From assembly GCF_900114625.1 (NCBI RefSeq), contig NZ_FOZL01000001.1, forward strand, positions 2,976,001 through 3,040,000: a DNA stretch of 64,000 bases, read 5' to 3'. Made by a program: the position numbers and the translations under genes. Positions within the stretch are counted from its first letter, which is position 1. Each line of letters begins with the position of its first letter. Source of the stretch: Granulicella pectinivorans. GTDB lineage: Bacteria > Acidobacteriota > Terriglobia > Terriglobales > Acidobacteriaceae. The notes under the pieces are model-generated. The model searched no databases. It worked only from the letters and a program-made list of their open reading frames with translations, and was not told the DNA's origin. Positions 9,477 through 17,822 of this stretch are shown one piece after another.

Positions 9477-10283
9477 ATGCACGGTACTCAGCTCGTCGTT
9501 CTAGTAGTGATCTTCTTCATGACCAGCGCGATCAGCGTCGTCACGGGAAGCACCTCGCTGATCACAGTTCCGGCAATGCTCTACTTCGGCGTAGCACCCC
9601 GCACTGCACTTGCTACGAATATGTTCGCGCTCACGTTTCTCAGCCTTGGCGCGTCATTGCCTTCGAGAGGGAACGCCCTGATTGATAGGCGTCGCCTTCC
9701 CATCCTCGCTCTGTTAACCTCGCTTGGCTCGATAGTCGGGGCGGTCCTGTTGCTTTTTCTTCCCGCACGTTCACTAAGCCTCATCGTGCCCTTCGCCATG
9801 ATCGGTGTTGCTCTGTTTTCGACGGTTTATCGCAAAGCAGGCGGCGATGTGCAGCTTCCGGCCAACCCTCGGTTGGAGAGGATCGGGTACGGACTCACGC
9901 TCATTTTGGGAATTTATGGCGGTTTCTTCAGTGGCGGATACGTCACTCTCTTGACGGCTCTCTTCGTGGCGACTTTCCAATCGTCTTTTCGAGAAGCTAT
10001 TGCCACGACGAAGGTTCTCAACGTCTTCTCGTCGTCTCTCGCAACGGCAATCTTCATGTGGAAGGGTCTCGTGGATTACAGGCTCGGATCGATCCTTGCC
10101 CTGACGATGTTTCTCGGCGCGGCTTTGGGGATGAAAGTCGTCGCTCGCCTCGCTGACAAATGGATTCGCCGTGTCTTTCTAACCGCTGTTTGGGCATTGG
10201 GCCTGAAGGCTTTGCTTGTGGACTTGCTAGGTAGACATTCAGTGCAGACCCAACCCCGCTCGTCGGGAGCTAACCCTCTTTAG
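9477..10283 (+). CDS. TauE/SafE-family sulfite/sulfonate exporter-like permease
   Basis: A 268-residue integral membrane protein with about seven to eight hydrophobic segments arranged as the duplicated TauE/SafE repeat: FMTSAISVVTGSTSLITVPAM at the N-terminus and GIYGGFFSGGYVTLLTAL in the second half. Family members move organic anions such as sulfite, sulfoacetate or related sulfur compounds across the inner membrane, though many have unknown substrates. No strong ribosome site precedes the ATG. It is convergent with the TonB receptor gene that follows. A sulfur-related role would suit the rest of the window but is inferred. Confidence 0.8.
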   Translation: MHGTQLVVLVVIFFMTSAISVVTGSTSLITVPAMLYFGVAPRTALATNMFALTFLSLGASLPSRGNALIDRRRLPILALLTSLGSIVGAVLLLFLPARSLSLIVPFAMIGVALFSTVYRKAGGDVQLPANPRLERIGYGLTLILGIYGGFFSGGYVTLLTALFVATFQSSFREAIATTKVLNVFSSSLATAIFMWKGLVDYRLGSILALTMFLGAALGMKVVARLADKWIRRVFLTAVWALGLKALLVDLLGRHSVQTQPRSSGANPL

Positions 10284-10359
10284 TCGATGTAGCGTTTGCG
10301 TTCTCGCTATTGCAACGCTATCAGGACGCGCGTCGCGTGAGCCGTTTGATGATCGATAC

Positions 10360-10412
10360 GCCACAAAGAGCGAGGGTCGGAAGCTTTGCTTTCGACCCTC
10401 GCTGTCTGTGGC
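10360..10412. terminator. bidirectional terminator-like hairpin
   Basis: AGCGAGGGTCG (10369-10379) pairs perfectly with CGACCCTCGCT (10393-10403), and flanking GCCACA/TGTGGC extends the stem. It lies between two convergent genes, TauE/SafE and the TonB receptor. Confidence 0.75.
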
Positions 10413-10422
10413 TCAGAAGGTT

Positions 10423-13400
10423 CTAGAAGCTAACCTTGAAAGCAAATTGAATGTTGCGCGGTTCACCTTGGCCAAGGCCGGGAGCAAGAGAAGAGTAACG
10501 AGTTGCGGATAGCACGCCGAAGCTGGAACTGCTCAGCGTGCCACTCGGGTTTGCGAAGTTAGCCTGGTTCCAAATGTTGAAGACTTCCGCACGGAGCTCT
10601 GTGCTTATCCTCTCAGTAACGGGCGTTATCTTTACGAACGAAAGATCGACGTCACCGAAGCCAGGCCCGATGACGCTGTCACGACGTTCGTTGCCCAACG
10701 TGCCTGCGACCGGAGCGGTCCACGCGCTCTTGTTCAGGTAGGAGTAAGTACGGGACGTGCTGGTTGCGGTGGTGACACGATCTATACGTGCGTTGACGCC
10801 TGCAACACGGTTCGGTCGATCGCGGCTTGCCTCGCCCGATCCGCTGGTGTTGGTTCCGACCAGAATGTTGATCGGTGTGCCACCTGCGAAGACGTAGAGC
10901 GCATTCACCTCATATCCCTTGGTCAGACGGGGGGCATGACTGGTAAACTTCGGCACAACGTACCGAGCAGAACCGGTAAAGTTATTCCTCACGTCAAAGG
11001 TTGACAGGCCGTAGTCGTCGCGCAGCCTGAAGGAGTTCTGCGGTGTTGTGGCGCTTGACGAGTCGTCCAGCGACTTCGACCACGTGTAGTACACCTTGGC
11101 GGAAAGACCTTTCCATTGACTCTGTACCAGAGACACCTGGAGCGAGTTGTAGTTTGAGGTTGCGCCACTGTTTACCTGGTTGATTGCCGTCAGGTAGGGG
11201 TACTGGGTTGCGTATGGACGGATGCGTGCTGCTGCATTCGTCGTGATGGGAAGCTGATTCAGATCGGCCACGTAGGCCAAGCGGCGACCGACGCTGCCTG
11301 CATAGGTGATCGTCAATAGCGTGTTCCGCGCGAGCAGTTGCTCCACGTTGACGTTGTAGTTCTGCATGAACGCAGCGCGGTAGTTGGGATTGATGGCCAG
11401 GATACCCAGCGAGGTCGTCGGCTGCCCGTTCGTTCCGAACTGCACACCGGTCGGGAACTGCGTCTGGCCAAGCGTAAAGGCCGCTCCGCCATTCACCGTG
11501 ATTGCAGCGTTCGCATCGCCCGGGCTTCCGAAGATGCCGGCGCTGGCACCGTTACCTACGCTGTTGTAGACGAACTGGCCAACCGTAGGCTGATCGTAGA
11601 ACCATCCGAAGCCGCCGCGAATGACGGTGGTGGGGTCTTTGAACGGCGTGAAGGCAAAGCCGACGCGCGGTGCGACGTTCCCAAGGTTTCGGGCGTAGAT
11701 TGGGGCCTTGAAGTAGCCGCGTTCCGGCGTGAAGTTGTAGATGGAGTTGCGATCGTCGCTGACGGCCCCCGGATAGCTCCAACGCACACCATAGTTAAAC
11801 GTCAGGTGATTGCTTACCTTAAAGTCGTCGGCTGCGAATAGGTCGAAGGTGTTCACGATGTAGACGCGCTGCGGGTTGTTCCGAAGAATGGTCGCACCTG
11901 AAGCATTGTTGCGCGTCTGGCCGGCCACGAAATCTGCCACCTGGATTCCGGTGGAGCACTTGTTCGCTCCAACGTTTGTCGGGTCCAGACCGGCGGCGGC
12001 GCACTCTGCCGCGGTTACGGGGTTTGCGCCGTTGTTGGTGTAGCGCGTGCCATCGAAGTTGAAGGTGCCGCGGCCGTTTACGAAGTACGCGACGTTCAAG
12101 TTTGCGTGGCGATACTCACCGCCGAACTTGAGTTCGTGATGGCCGATCGAGTAGTGGAGGGTATCGTCGATGTGGCCGGTGACGTCCTGGCGTCCCAGCG
12201 GCGGCGTTGCGCCAGTGTAATCGAACGACCCGATATAGAACTGTGGGGCACCCTTCGCCAATTGACCAGTTAGCCCTAGGTTTAGACCAGCAGCCTGCAC
12301 ATCGAAGCTTGTGTTGCGATCGTTGAACACCTGCAGGAACGACTGTGCGGCGACCGTGATCTGGTTGACAATTTTGCTGTTGAACGCACTGTTTTGAGCG
12401 ATCTGGAAGTTATGAATATGCATCGGAGCCGTTTCAAAGTAGTCCGCGAAGTGCGAGCCTACGTCGGCCGACTGCGCACCCGTTGTGCCCAGGTAGTGCG
12501 CCGAGATGCTGTACTTGTCGTTGAAGTTATGGTCCAGCTTGATGATGCCGTTATAGCTGCTATACGTATTCCGCCCGTTGGATGTGTACTGATTCGAGTA
12601 GCCGGTCGACGTACGCGCCGCCGCTGGAAAGAGCAGGGTGTACATGTTCAGCGCAACCTGGTTCTGTGCGATGCCGCGGCTGGCGAGCAGGCTCTTAGCG
12701 GCAGTGATCCAGGTGTCGTTCACCACCGTGTCCGAAAGGCTGTTGTTGGCGTTGGCAATCTGCACTTCGCCTGCGAGGAAGAAGAATGTCTTGTTTTTGA
12801 AGATCGGTCCGCCGAGGGTAAAGCCTCCCTGGTGGTTCCTGATTTCGGGGATGCGGCTGCCTACGGCCACCGACGGGCTGAGCCATGCGAAGAGTTCGTT
12901 GCGGTCGAAGTAGAACACGTCGCCGTGCAGCTTGTTGGTGCCGGTGCGGAGCACCATGTTGCTGTTCGCGCCGCCGTTACGACCCTGGTCGGCTTCACCG
13001 GCTGCCTGGAGCGAGAACTGATCGATCGCCTCGATGGGGATAAGGCCCCCCGCGATACCAGCAATACCGCCCTGATTCGAAGCCACGGCGTTGGACCACG
13101 GATCATTGTTGTCCGCGCCGTCAATTTGATAGTTAATGCCAGCCGTACGTGAGCCATTCACGGTGTTCTGGCCGAGATAGGGATTGATACCGGGAGCAAG
13201 TTTCACCAACTGCATAAAGCTACGGCCATTCAAAGGAATCTGCTGCACCGACTTCTGATCGACGATGGATACGAGCTGACTGTTTGTCGTATCAAGCTGG
13301 AGACCCGATGCTTGCACGTCTACAACCGTGGACTCGGCACCGATAGAGAGCTGAACCTTCTGATCGCGGATCTTGGAGACTTCGATAGCGATGTTGTCCA

Positions 13401-13683
13401 CTGCCTGCGCCGAGAAACCGGGGGCAGTCACGAACAGTTTGTAGTTGCCCACCGGCAGCTCAGGGAAGCTGAAGCTTCCAGCGCCGTTGGTCTTGCTGTT
13501 CGAGACATCGTTCGTCGCGGGATTGGTCAACCGGACAGCCGCATTCGCGATGGCGGCGCCGGAGGTATCCACCACTGTTCCGGTGAGCGTGCCACGGAAC
13601 GTCTGTGCGCCCGCGAGCATGGACGATATCAAGATCGCAATTGCGACCAGTGAAAGCCAGGTTGATCGAGAAGGAAAGGCCAT
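10423..13683 (-). CDS. TonB-dependent receptor, Oar-like
   Basis: A 1,086-residue outer-membrane transporter. It has a signal peptide ending at SMLAGAQT, a carboxypeptidase-regulatory-like domain (FRGTLTGTVVDTSGAAIANA onward, to about residue 110), a plug region (SVQQIPLNGRSFMQLVKLAP) and a long beta barrel ending with the aromatic strand NIQFAFKVSF. A perfect AGGAGG lies 8 nt before the ATG. The gene is preceded, about 400 bp upstream on the same strand, by a 10-codon leader ORF ending in two Cys codons (14085-14117), suggesting control by cysteine supply. The substrate is unknown; uptake of a sulfur-containing compound or peptide is inferred from that control. Confidence 0.9.
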   Translation of the reverse strand: MAFPSRSTWLSLVAIAILISSMLAGAQTFRGTLTGTVVDTSGAAIANAAVRLTNPATNDVSNSKTNGAGSFSFPELPVGNYKLFVTAPGFSAQAVDNIAIEVSKIRDQKVQLSIGAESTVVDVQASGLQLDTTNSQLVSIVDQKSVQQIPLNGRSFMQLVKLAPGINPYLGQNTVNGSRTAGINYQIDGADNNDPWSNAVASNQGGIAGIAGGLIPIEAIDQFSLQAAGEADQGRNGGANSNMVLRTGTNKLHGDVFYFDRNELFAWLSPSVAVGSRIPEIRNHQGGFTLGGPIFKNKTFFFLAGEVQIANANNSLSDTVVNDTWITAAKSLLASRGIAQNQVALNMYTLLFPAAARTSTGYSNQYTSNGRNTYSSYNGIIKLDHNFNDKYSISAHYLGTTGAQSADVGSHFADYFETAPMHIHNFQIAQNSAFNSKIVNQITVAAQSFLQVFNDRNTSFDVQAAGLNLGLTGQLAKGAPQFYIGSFDYTGATPPLGRQDVTGHIDDTLHYSIGHHELKFGGEYRHANLNVAYFVNGRGTFNFDGTRYTNNGANPVTAAECAAAGLDPTNVGANKCSTGIQVADFVAGQTRNNASGATILRNNPQRVYIVNTFDLFAADDFKVSNHLTFNYGVRWSYPGAVSDDRNSIYNFTPERGYFKAPIYARNLGNVAPRVGFAFTPFKDPTTVIRGGFGWFYDQPTVGQFVYNSVGNGASAGIFGSPGDANAAITVNGGAAFTLGQTQFPTGVQFGTNGQPTTSLGILAINPNYRAAFMQNYNVNVEQLLARNTLLTITYAGSVGRRLAYVADLNQLPITTNAAARIRPYATQYPYLTAINQVNSGATSNYNSLQVSLVQSQWKGLSAKVYYTWSKSLDDSSSATTPQNSFRLRDDYGLSTFDVRNNFTGSARYVVPKFTSHAPRLTKGYEVNALYVFAGGTPINILVGTNTSGSGEASRDRPNRVAGVNARIDRVTTATSTSRTYSYLNKSAWTAPVAGTLGNERRDSVIGPGFGDVDLSFVKITPVTERISTELRAEVFNIWNQANFANPSGTLSSSSFGVLSATRYSSLAPGLGQGEPRNIQFAFKVSF

Positions 13684-14018
13684 TTCTACTACCTCCTGAA
13701 ATGTTACGGATGAAGACGAATCCCTTCGGATATCGCGTTATGAATATTCCGCGAGGTGTTGTCAGCGCGGATGCGGTGATCCAAGATGTTCGAGTGTCTG
13801 CGATTTGTGAGAAATGCTCCGTATGCATCCTGCTCTGTACGCTCATGTGGCTCTGCGAGCGCCAAGATAACCGATGACACGAAACGATTTATCGGATGGT
13901 TGAGGAGACGTCTTCGCCGTGTTGGCTCATAGTTTTCATCCGGCAGGGTCGTAAGGCCGTCCGGTAACGCAGTCGCTCAATTCAGCAACTACGCACAAAC
14001 GACGCAATACGGCATCTT

Positions 14019-14036
14019 CTTGAAGATGCTTATAAT
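14019..14036. other. perfect hairpin in leader region
   Basis: GCATCTTC-TT-GAAGATGC (an 8-bp perfect stem) lies between the Cys leader at 14085-14117 and the TonB receptor. It lacks a U-run in the minus direction, so it may be part of the leader RNA folding rather than a terminator. The rest of 13684-14358 holds no gene I can support. Confidence 0.4.
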
Positions 14037-14084
14037 CCTGTTTTCAGTGAGGAGAACTCTATCAAGCCCGGCGAGAACACGAGG

Positions 14085-14117
14085 CTAGCAACAGCGTGCT
14101 GTATAGATAAGAGTCAT
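14085..14117 (-). CDS. Cys-run leader peptide (10 aa) for TonB receptor
   Basis: A 10-codon ORF, MTLIYTARCC then stop, so the ribosome would read two Cys codons immediately before termination. On the minus strand TTGACA (14147-14152), a 17-nt spacer and GATACT (14124-14129) precede the ATG by 6 nt, so transcription should start at the ATG itself. It matches the geometry of the other leaders in this window. Predicted to sense Cys-tRNA and control the receptor gene at 10423-13683. Confidence 0.65.
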   Translation of the reverse strand: MTLIYTARCC

Positions 14118-14358
14118 AGCAAGAGTATCGTTTGGTCTCGTGTGTCTGTCAACCTTTTCATGACAGGAGCAAGATACTGTCGCCCAGAAAAGCTCCTCTA
14201 TAAATTGAGCGTAGCATCGGGCTCATATGTGCCGGATCGCTGGATAAACAAGTTAGTCTTCGGGTGCCGGAAGATACGTGCGGCAAAAGCTTCTTTGCTC
14301 GAACCTGGGTGTCCGCAAGGGGTTGGATGCGTCGGTCGGTCGGGCAATCCGCGAACGG

Positions 14359-14835
14359 CTAGATGAGTCCAATCGCGCGGCCCGCGATGCCTACCCCCAA
14401 CCATAGCGTGATGGAGATGATGGCCACCGCACGGGACCAGATCGTGGGGGCTTCCTTGCCTGTGCGCTGGAGAGCCTTGCGATGTAGTGTGAAGTAGAAC
14501 ACCACGGCTAAGAGGAGCAGAGTCATCTTCCAGCGGAAGGCAGGGCTGTAGTAGCACTTCAGCGCCTCCTCAGAGAGAAGCATAACGCCCGAGACGATCA
14601 TGAGGACAAGACTGCCGAGGAGTATGCGGCCCAGGTCTTTACCGATTGTTCGTGCGGACTCTCCCTTGAGAACAAGTCCAAGCAGGCGCAAATCGATGAT
14701 GAGGACTGATCCTCCCAGGGTTGCCAAGGCAAGAAGGTGCACGGTCTCGACGAGAGCGAAGTCCCACTTGGATGTTTGCATGATTTGACCCAGATGGGAG
14801 TGGGCAAGTGCCACGAACCAGAGCTTCGGCGACAT
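14359..14835 (-). CDS. DUF6644-type membrane protein
   Basis: A 158-residue inner-membrane protein starting MSPKLWFVALAHSHLGQIMQ. It has four hydrophobic segments, including LVETVHLLALATLGGSVLII-like and LGSLVLMIVSGVMLLSEEAL stretches, and ends GVGIAGRAIGLI. It is a paralogue of the upstream gene (14861-15352): both share H-x-G-x-x-M near the start, an E-x-V-H motif, LDLRLLGLVL-like sequence and a final G-R-A-I. The conserved His residues hint at a haem-binding membrane role, which is not established. It is the last gene of a three-gene minus operon behind a Cys leader. Confidence 0.75.
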   Translation of the reverse strand: MSPKLWFVALAHSHLGQIMQTSKWDFALVETVHLLALATLGGSVLIIDLRLLGLVLKGESARTIGKDLGRILLGSLVLMIVSGVMLLSEEALKCYYSPAFRWKMTLLLLAVVFYFTLHRKALQRTGKEAPTIWSRAVAIISITLWLGVGIAGRAIGLI

Positions 14836-14860
14836 GGTGCGAATACCTTTCGGACGGCTG

Positions 14861-15352
14861 TCAAAAGTAAGCGATGGCACGCCCAGCGATGATCACACCG
14901 CTCCAAAGTGTAAGCGACGCAATTGCTGCGATCCGGGCACGCCAAGGGGAGATCGCTAGCACCTCCCACTCATGGACGCGGCGGTAGACTGTGGTGTGAA
15001 AGATGAGTGGGTTGAGACCGACGAGTGCAAGCAAAATCAGCTTGATGCGAAAAGCGGGGTTCGTATAGTTTTTTGCTGCCTCCGCCCAGAAGAGAAGAAA
15101 GCCGCTGAGGAACATCACGACGAAGCCTGACCATGTGAGCGGAAAGACGCTACGAGCAATTCGAGTGATTGAGATGGAGCGAAGTACGAGCCCCAGCATG
15201 CGCAGATCCAAGATTGCTATCGTCCCGACGAGCAGCGTGACTGCGAGCACATGAACGGATTCAATCACCGAAAAAGCATAGTCCGACTCGCGGATCATGG
15301 TGCCGATGTGGGAGTCGTAGAGAAGCTGACAGAGATGTTGTAGCAGGGGCAT
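14861..15352 (-). CDS. DUF6644-type membrane protein
   Basis: A 163-residue polytopic membrane protein with the same plan as its downstream paralogue: SHIGTMIRESDYAFSVIESV near the N-terminus, then LLVGTIAILDLRMLGLVLRS, VVMFLSGFLLFWAEAAKNY and a final IIAGRAIAYF. The retained His in the SHIGTMI and ESVH motifs is notable. It sits between the DUF6152 gene and the second DUF6644 gene in one minus-strand operon, an arrangement suggesting a membrane complex. Its function is unknown. Confidence 0.75.
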   Translation of the reverse strand: MPLLQHLCQLLYDSHIGTMIRESDYAFSVIESVHVLAVTLLVGTIAILDLRMLGLVLRSISITRIARSVFPLTWSGFVVMFLSGFLLFWAEAAKNYTNPAFRIKLILLALVGLNPLIFHTTVYRRVHEWEVLAISPWRARIAAIASLTLWSGVIIAGRAIAYF

Positions 15353-15421
15353 GATGGGTCCAGAGGTTCAGGTGCCGGTGTCATTTTCAAGCAACACCGG
15401 CAGGATGAAGAAAGGGAGTAT

Positions 15422-15853
15422 CTACTGCTTCGCGCCTTGATCCGTACCGTTATCGCCAGGACCACCGTCGCCGGGGCTTCCTCCGTATACGGTTCGACCA
15501 TCGGGGAAGGTCACGCGCCGTGCATCGACGAGATGCGAGCCATCCTTCGCGCGATAGCCATCAACAACAATGGTGTCGCCGAGTTTGAGGTCGCCCTTCT
15601 TCCAGCCGCGGCGGCTGAGTGCACCTGGGCCTGCTCCCTCGCATCCCCAATTCGTGGTGACTCCCTTGGCATCCGTGACGTCGACGTAAAAGTAAGAGTG
15701 CGGATTCGTCCATTCCACGCGGGTAATCTTGCCGACCAGACGTGTGGGCTTGTTGCCATCGAACTCCGCTGCGAATGAGTGATGGGCGTAGGCGGGGATA
15801 GCGCCAAGGACGGATGCAGCCAAGAGGAGGACGGTTGCGGCTCTGCTTTTCAT
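15422..15853 (-). CDS. DUF6152-type secreted protein
   Basis: A 143-residue exported protein. The signal peptide MKSRAATVLLLAASVLGAIP ends at AYAHHSF; the mature part starts AHHSFAAEFD and contains KITRVEWTNPHSYFYVDV and VDGYRAKDGSHLVDARRVTF, the DUF6152 pattern (an OB-like small beta domain). AAGGA lies 8 nt before the ATG at 15853, which decides the start over upstream in-frame ATGs. It is the first gene of the operon with two DUF6644 genes. The N-terminal His pair of the mature protein could bind a metal, but this is speculation. Its function is unknown. Confidence 0.8.
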   Translation of the reverse strand: MKSRAATVLLLAASVLGAIPAYAHHSFAAEFDGNKPTRLVGKITRVEWTNPHSYFYVDVTDAKGVTTNWGCEGAGPGALSRRGWKKGDLKLGDTIVVDGYRAKDGSHLVDARRVTFPDGRTVYGGSPGDGGPGDNGTDQGAKQ

Positions 15854-15898
15854 GGAAATTCCTTTGTCATGGGATTTGAGGGTTTTGTCCAACCAAGA

Positions 15899-15929
15899 GA
15901 AGACCCGCTCCAGATCAGAGCGGGTCTTC
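15899..15929 (-). terminator. attenuator-type terminator after Cys leader
   Basis: A perfect 12-bp stem, GAAGACCCGCTC with GAGCGGGTCTTC, and a 7-nt loop, followed on the minus strand by TCTTGGTT. It lies between the Cys leader at 16029-16079 and the DUF6152 gene, where an attenuator is expected. Its CCCGCT/AGCGGG core recurs in the terminators at 31667-31703 and 37099-37131. Confidence 0.65.
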
Positions 15930-16028
15930 GAGATTCGAATGATGCTGTCGATGAAGTTCGCTTCCATGCACTCGAGGGAAGTGCTCAGCAAGGTCATCAT
16001 GGCTCATGCGCGTCGATTTGCCGTCCAA

Positions 16029-16079
16029 TCAAAGAATGTTGGAAGGGCAACAACACAGCGATGAGGCGATCTGGAACAT
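16029..16079 (-). CDS. Cys-run leader peptide (16 aa) for DUF6152 operon
   Basis: A 16-codon ORF reading MFQIASSLCCCPSNIL, with three adjacent Cys codons. TTGACA (16109-16114), 17 nt and TAGAGT (16086-16091) place the ATG 6 nt after the -10 box, so the mRNA is predicted to be leaderless. The terminator at 15899-15929 lies between this ORF and the structural genes. It is transcribed divergently from the leader at 16160, with the two ATGs 81 bp apart. Confidence 0.75.
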   Translation of the reverse strand: MFQIASSLCCCPSNIL

Positions 16080-16124
16080 GAGTGAACTCTAAGGTGTATA
16101 GCTTTTCGTGTCAAGCAATAGTCC

Positions 16125-16153
16125 TTGACGGAGCGATCCTCATCCGCTATGTT
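16125..16153 (+). promoter_or_regulatory. sigma70-type promoter for leaderless Cys leader
   Basis: TTGACG (16125-16130), a 17-nt spacer and TATGTT (16148-16153). The predicted start site coincides with the ATG at 16160. It is one of the clearest members of the promoter set shared by the Cys leaders. Confidence 0.65.
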
Positions 16154-16159
16154 ATGCCA

Positions 16160-16219
16160 ATGCCCCAGAGATCCACACTGCTTTGTTCGCGCTGTTGTTG
16201 TACTCGCCGTCTTGGCTGA
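16160..16219 (+). CDS. Cys-run leader peptide (19 aa) for 16405-21400 operon
   Basis: A 19-codon ORF reading MPQRSTLLCSRCCCTRRLG, with a Cys-x-x-Cys-Cys-Cys run. The ATG lies exactly where transcription should start (6 nt after TATGTT); an alternative in-frame ATG is two codons upstream. No other gene lies in the 185 bp before the first structural start at 16405. Predicted to couple the downstream secreted proteins and TonB receptor to cysteine supply. Confidence 0.75.
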   Translation: MPQRSTLLCSRCCCTRRLG

Positions 16220-16404
16220 GTGCGTGTGCGAACCTGGGTTGCTGCTTCACATCACTTCACCCTTCCTACACCTGGCTTAGTCCCTTGCGATCGCTAGCTT
16301 GAGTTGTCTGTGTGTTCGGTATTATCTCGATCCCCGGATAGCTCCACCGTTCGTGTGTGGCACTCCATCCTGCAGTTCCTATGTTCATCGAGAGGAGATC
16401 TTCT

Positions 16405-17307
16405 TTGAAGACTCGTGCGCTTCACCGTAATTGTTTGTTTGCCGTAGTTGGCTTTTCACTCGTTGCATCGCTCTTTGCGCAAGCCAACAAGGCTCCGGAT
16501 CCTTCGGGGCGAGGAGGCGGTTCACCTTTCGCACGCAACGAGAAAGACCTTCCGAAGGGACCTGCCCCGCGTCTCGAAGGTCACCCCGATCTCTCCGGAT
16601 ATTGGGTTCCATCGCATGCTCCGAAAGATAGACCAGGCGGCAATATTGGCAAGGATTTTCCGCAATACAAGTTGCCCTTCACGCCAGCAGGCGCTGCGGC
16701 GTTGAAGTACAACCTTGAGCATACGGTCGATCCCGAAGCACTATGCATTGTTGGTGGTCTGCCGAGGCACAATGCGAGTGGGTTGCCCTTCCAACTGCTA
16801 CAGGGCAGGGATCATGCGGTGTTTCTGTACTGGTACACCACGTATCGCCTTGTGCCCTTCAATGGCAATAAGCACACGGAAGATCCAGAGCCGTCGTTTT
16901 TCGGAGAAGAGATCGGTTCATGGGAAGGAGATACCTTTGTCATCGATTCGATCGGCTTCAAGGAGCAGAGAACATGGGCCGATGAGAACGCCAATCCGCA
17001 TAGCGATCAGCAACACGTTGTGGAGCGTTGGACGCGGCCGGACCTGGGTCACATTCATTTGGAGATGACGGTTACTGACCCCAAGTTCTATACCGAGCCT
17101 ATTCATTATCAGCGCACCTGGCTGCTGGGCAAGCCTGGAGATGAGGTGCATGAATATTCCTGCTCCGAAGACAATGTGGACGCACCACACCTTGGACCTG
17201 GACCTGGCCGCATTGGTGCCGATGGACAGCGTGGATACGACAAGGTAGCTCCGCTGCCTCCTCCTCCGACTAAAGATCATCCGGCTGTCACTTCGATTCC
17301 CGACTAG
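16405..17307 (+). CDS. secreted protein of unknown function
   Basis: About 300 residues. I place the start at a TTG (16405) because GAGGAG lies 9 nt upstream; in-frame ATGs at 16357 and 16381 lack a site. The N-terminus is a signal peptide (LFAVVGFSLVASLFAQ). The mature part contains PDLSGYWVPSHAPKD, GLPRHNASGLPFQLLQG, YTTYRLVPFNGNKH, SWEGDTFVIDSIGF and DGQRGYDKVAPL. The pattern PDLSG-x-W plus EGDTLV-like blocks is common in acidobacterial exported proteins of unknown role. It is followed after 38 bp by another secreted protein and then a TonB receptor, so it likely acts on what that receptor imports. Confidence 0.75.
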   Translation: MKTRALHRNCLFAVVGFSLVASLFAQANKAPDPSGRGGGSPFARNEKDLPKGPAPRLEGHPDLSGYWVPSHAPKDRPGGNIGKDFPQYKLPFTPAGAAALKYNLEHTVDPEALCIVGGLPRHNASGLPFQLLQGRDHAVFLYWYTTYRLVPFNGNKHTEDPEPSFFGEEIGSWEGDTFVIDSIGFKEQRTWADENANPHSDQQHVVERWTRPDLGHIHLEMTVTDPKFYTEPIHYQRTWLLGKPGDEVHEYSCSEDNVDAPHLGPGPGRIGADGQRGYDKVAPLPPPPTKDHPAVTSIPD

Positions 17308-17345
17308 GAAAAGAGATGCTTCGTCGTAGCCGCAAAGGAGCGTTT

Positions 17346-17822
17346 ATGAAATTCGCAAAGGGTTTGAACCGTCTGCTATCGTTCACTGTCATCCTGCTTG
17401 TGACGCTCGTCGGAGCGTCACAAGCAGGAGTCGCACAACAGCCAAAGAGTGCCGCGACCGCGAAGCCCGTTATCTACGAGTGGGTCTATCGCACGAAGTA
17501 TGGTTACAAAGATGAGTGGTTCCGGATCTTCAAGAAGTACCAGCTCGCCATTCTCGAACGTCAGAAACAGCTTGGTTTTGTGAAGGAGTACACGGTTTAT
17601 GCCCCTAGCCTCCATACGAGCGAGGACGCTCGATGGGACTACCGCATTATTATCGTTCGCTCTTCGCAAGATGCTCCTCCAGGGCAATCGGAGGGGGAAG
17701 TTGCGAAACAGCTCTTTCCGGACCAAGCCGCTTTCACACGCGATGAGAATCGCCGATGGGAACTGACGACGAACCATTGGGATCTGCCAATTCATGTCGT
17801 CAAGCTCGACTCTACAGAATGA
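17346..17822 (+). CDS. small secreted protein of unknown function
   Basis: A 158-residue protein starting MKFAKGLNRLLSFTVILLVT, a clear signal peptide ending at GVAQQ. AAAGGAG lies upstream of the ATG at 17346. The mature domain includes VIYEWVYRTKYGYKDEWFRI and DYRIIIVRSSQDAPPG, which suggests a small alpha/beta fold like the dimeric ferredoxin-like barrels; I do not recognise the family. Its stop overlaps the ATG of the TonB receptor (ATGA at 17819-17822), so the two are likely translationally coupled. Confidence 0.7.
   Translation: MKFAKGLNRLLSFTVILLVTLVGASQAGVAQQPKSAATAKPVIYEWVYRTKYGYKDEWFRIFKKYQLAILERQKQLGFVKEYTVYAPSLHTSEDARWDYRIIIVRSSQDAPPGQSEGEVAKQLFPDQAAFTRDENRRWELTTNHWDLPIHVVKLDSTE

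Noticed and set aside
13780..13877. Plus-strand sequence near 13790-13860 with several TGT/TGC triplets
   Set aside because: The triplets are not adjacent in one short ORF with its own start, and no plus-strand gene follows it.
15899..15929. Reading the CCCGCTC/GAGCGGG hairpin as the end of a plus-strand gene
   Set aside because: No plus-strand gene ends there; on the minus strand it lies between a Cys leader and DUF6152, where an attenuator is expected.
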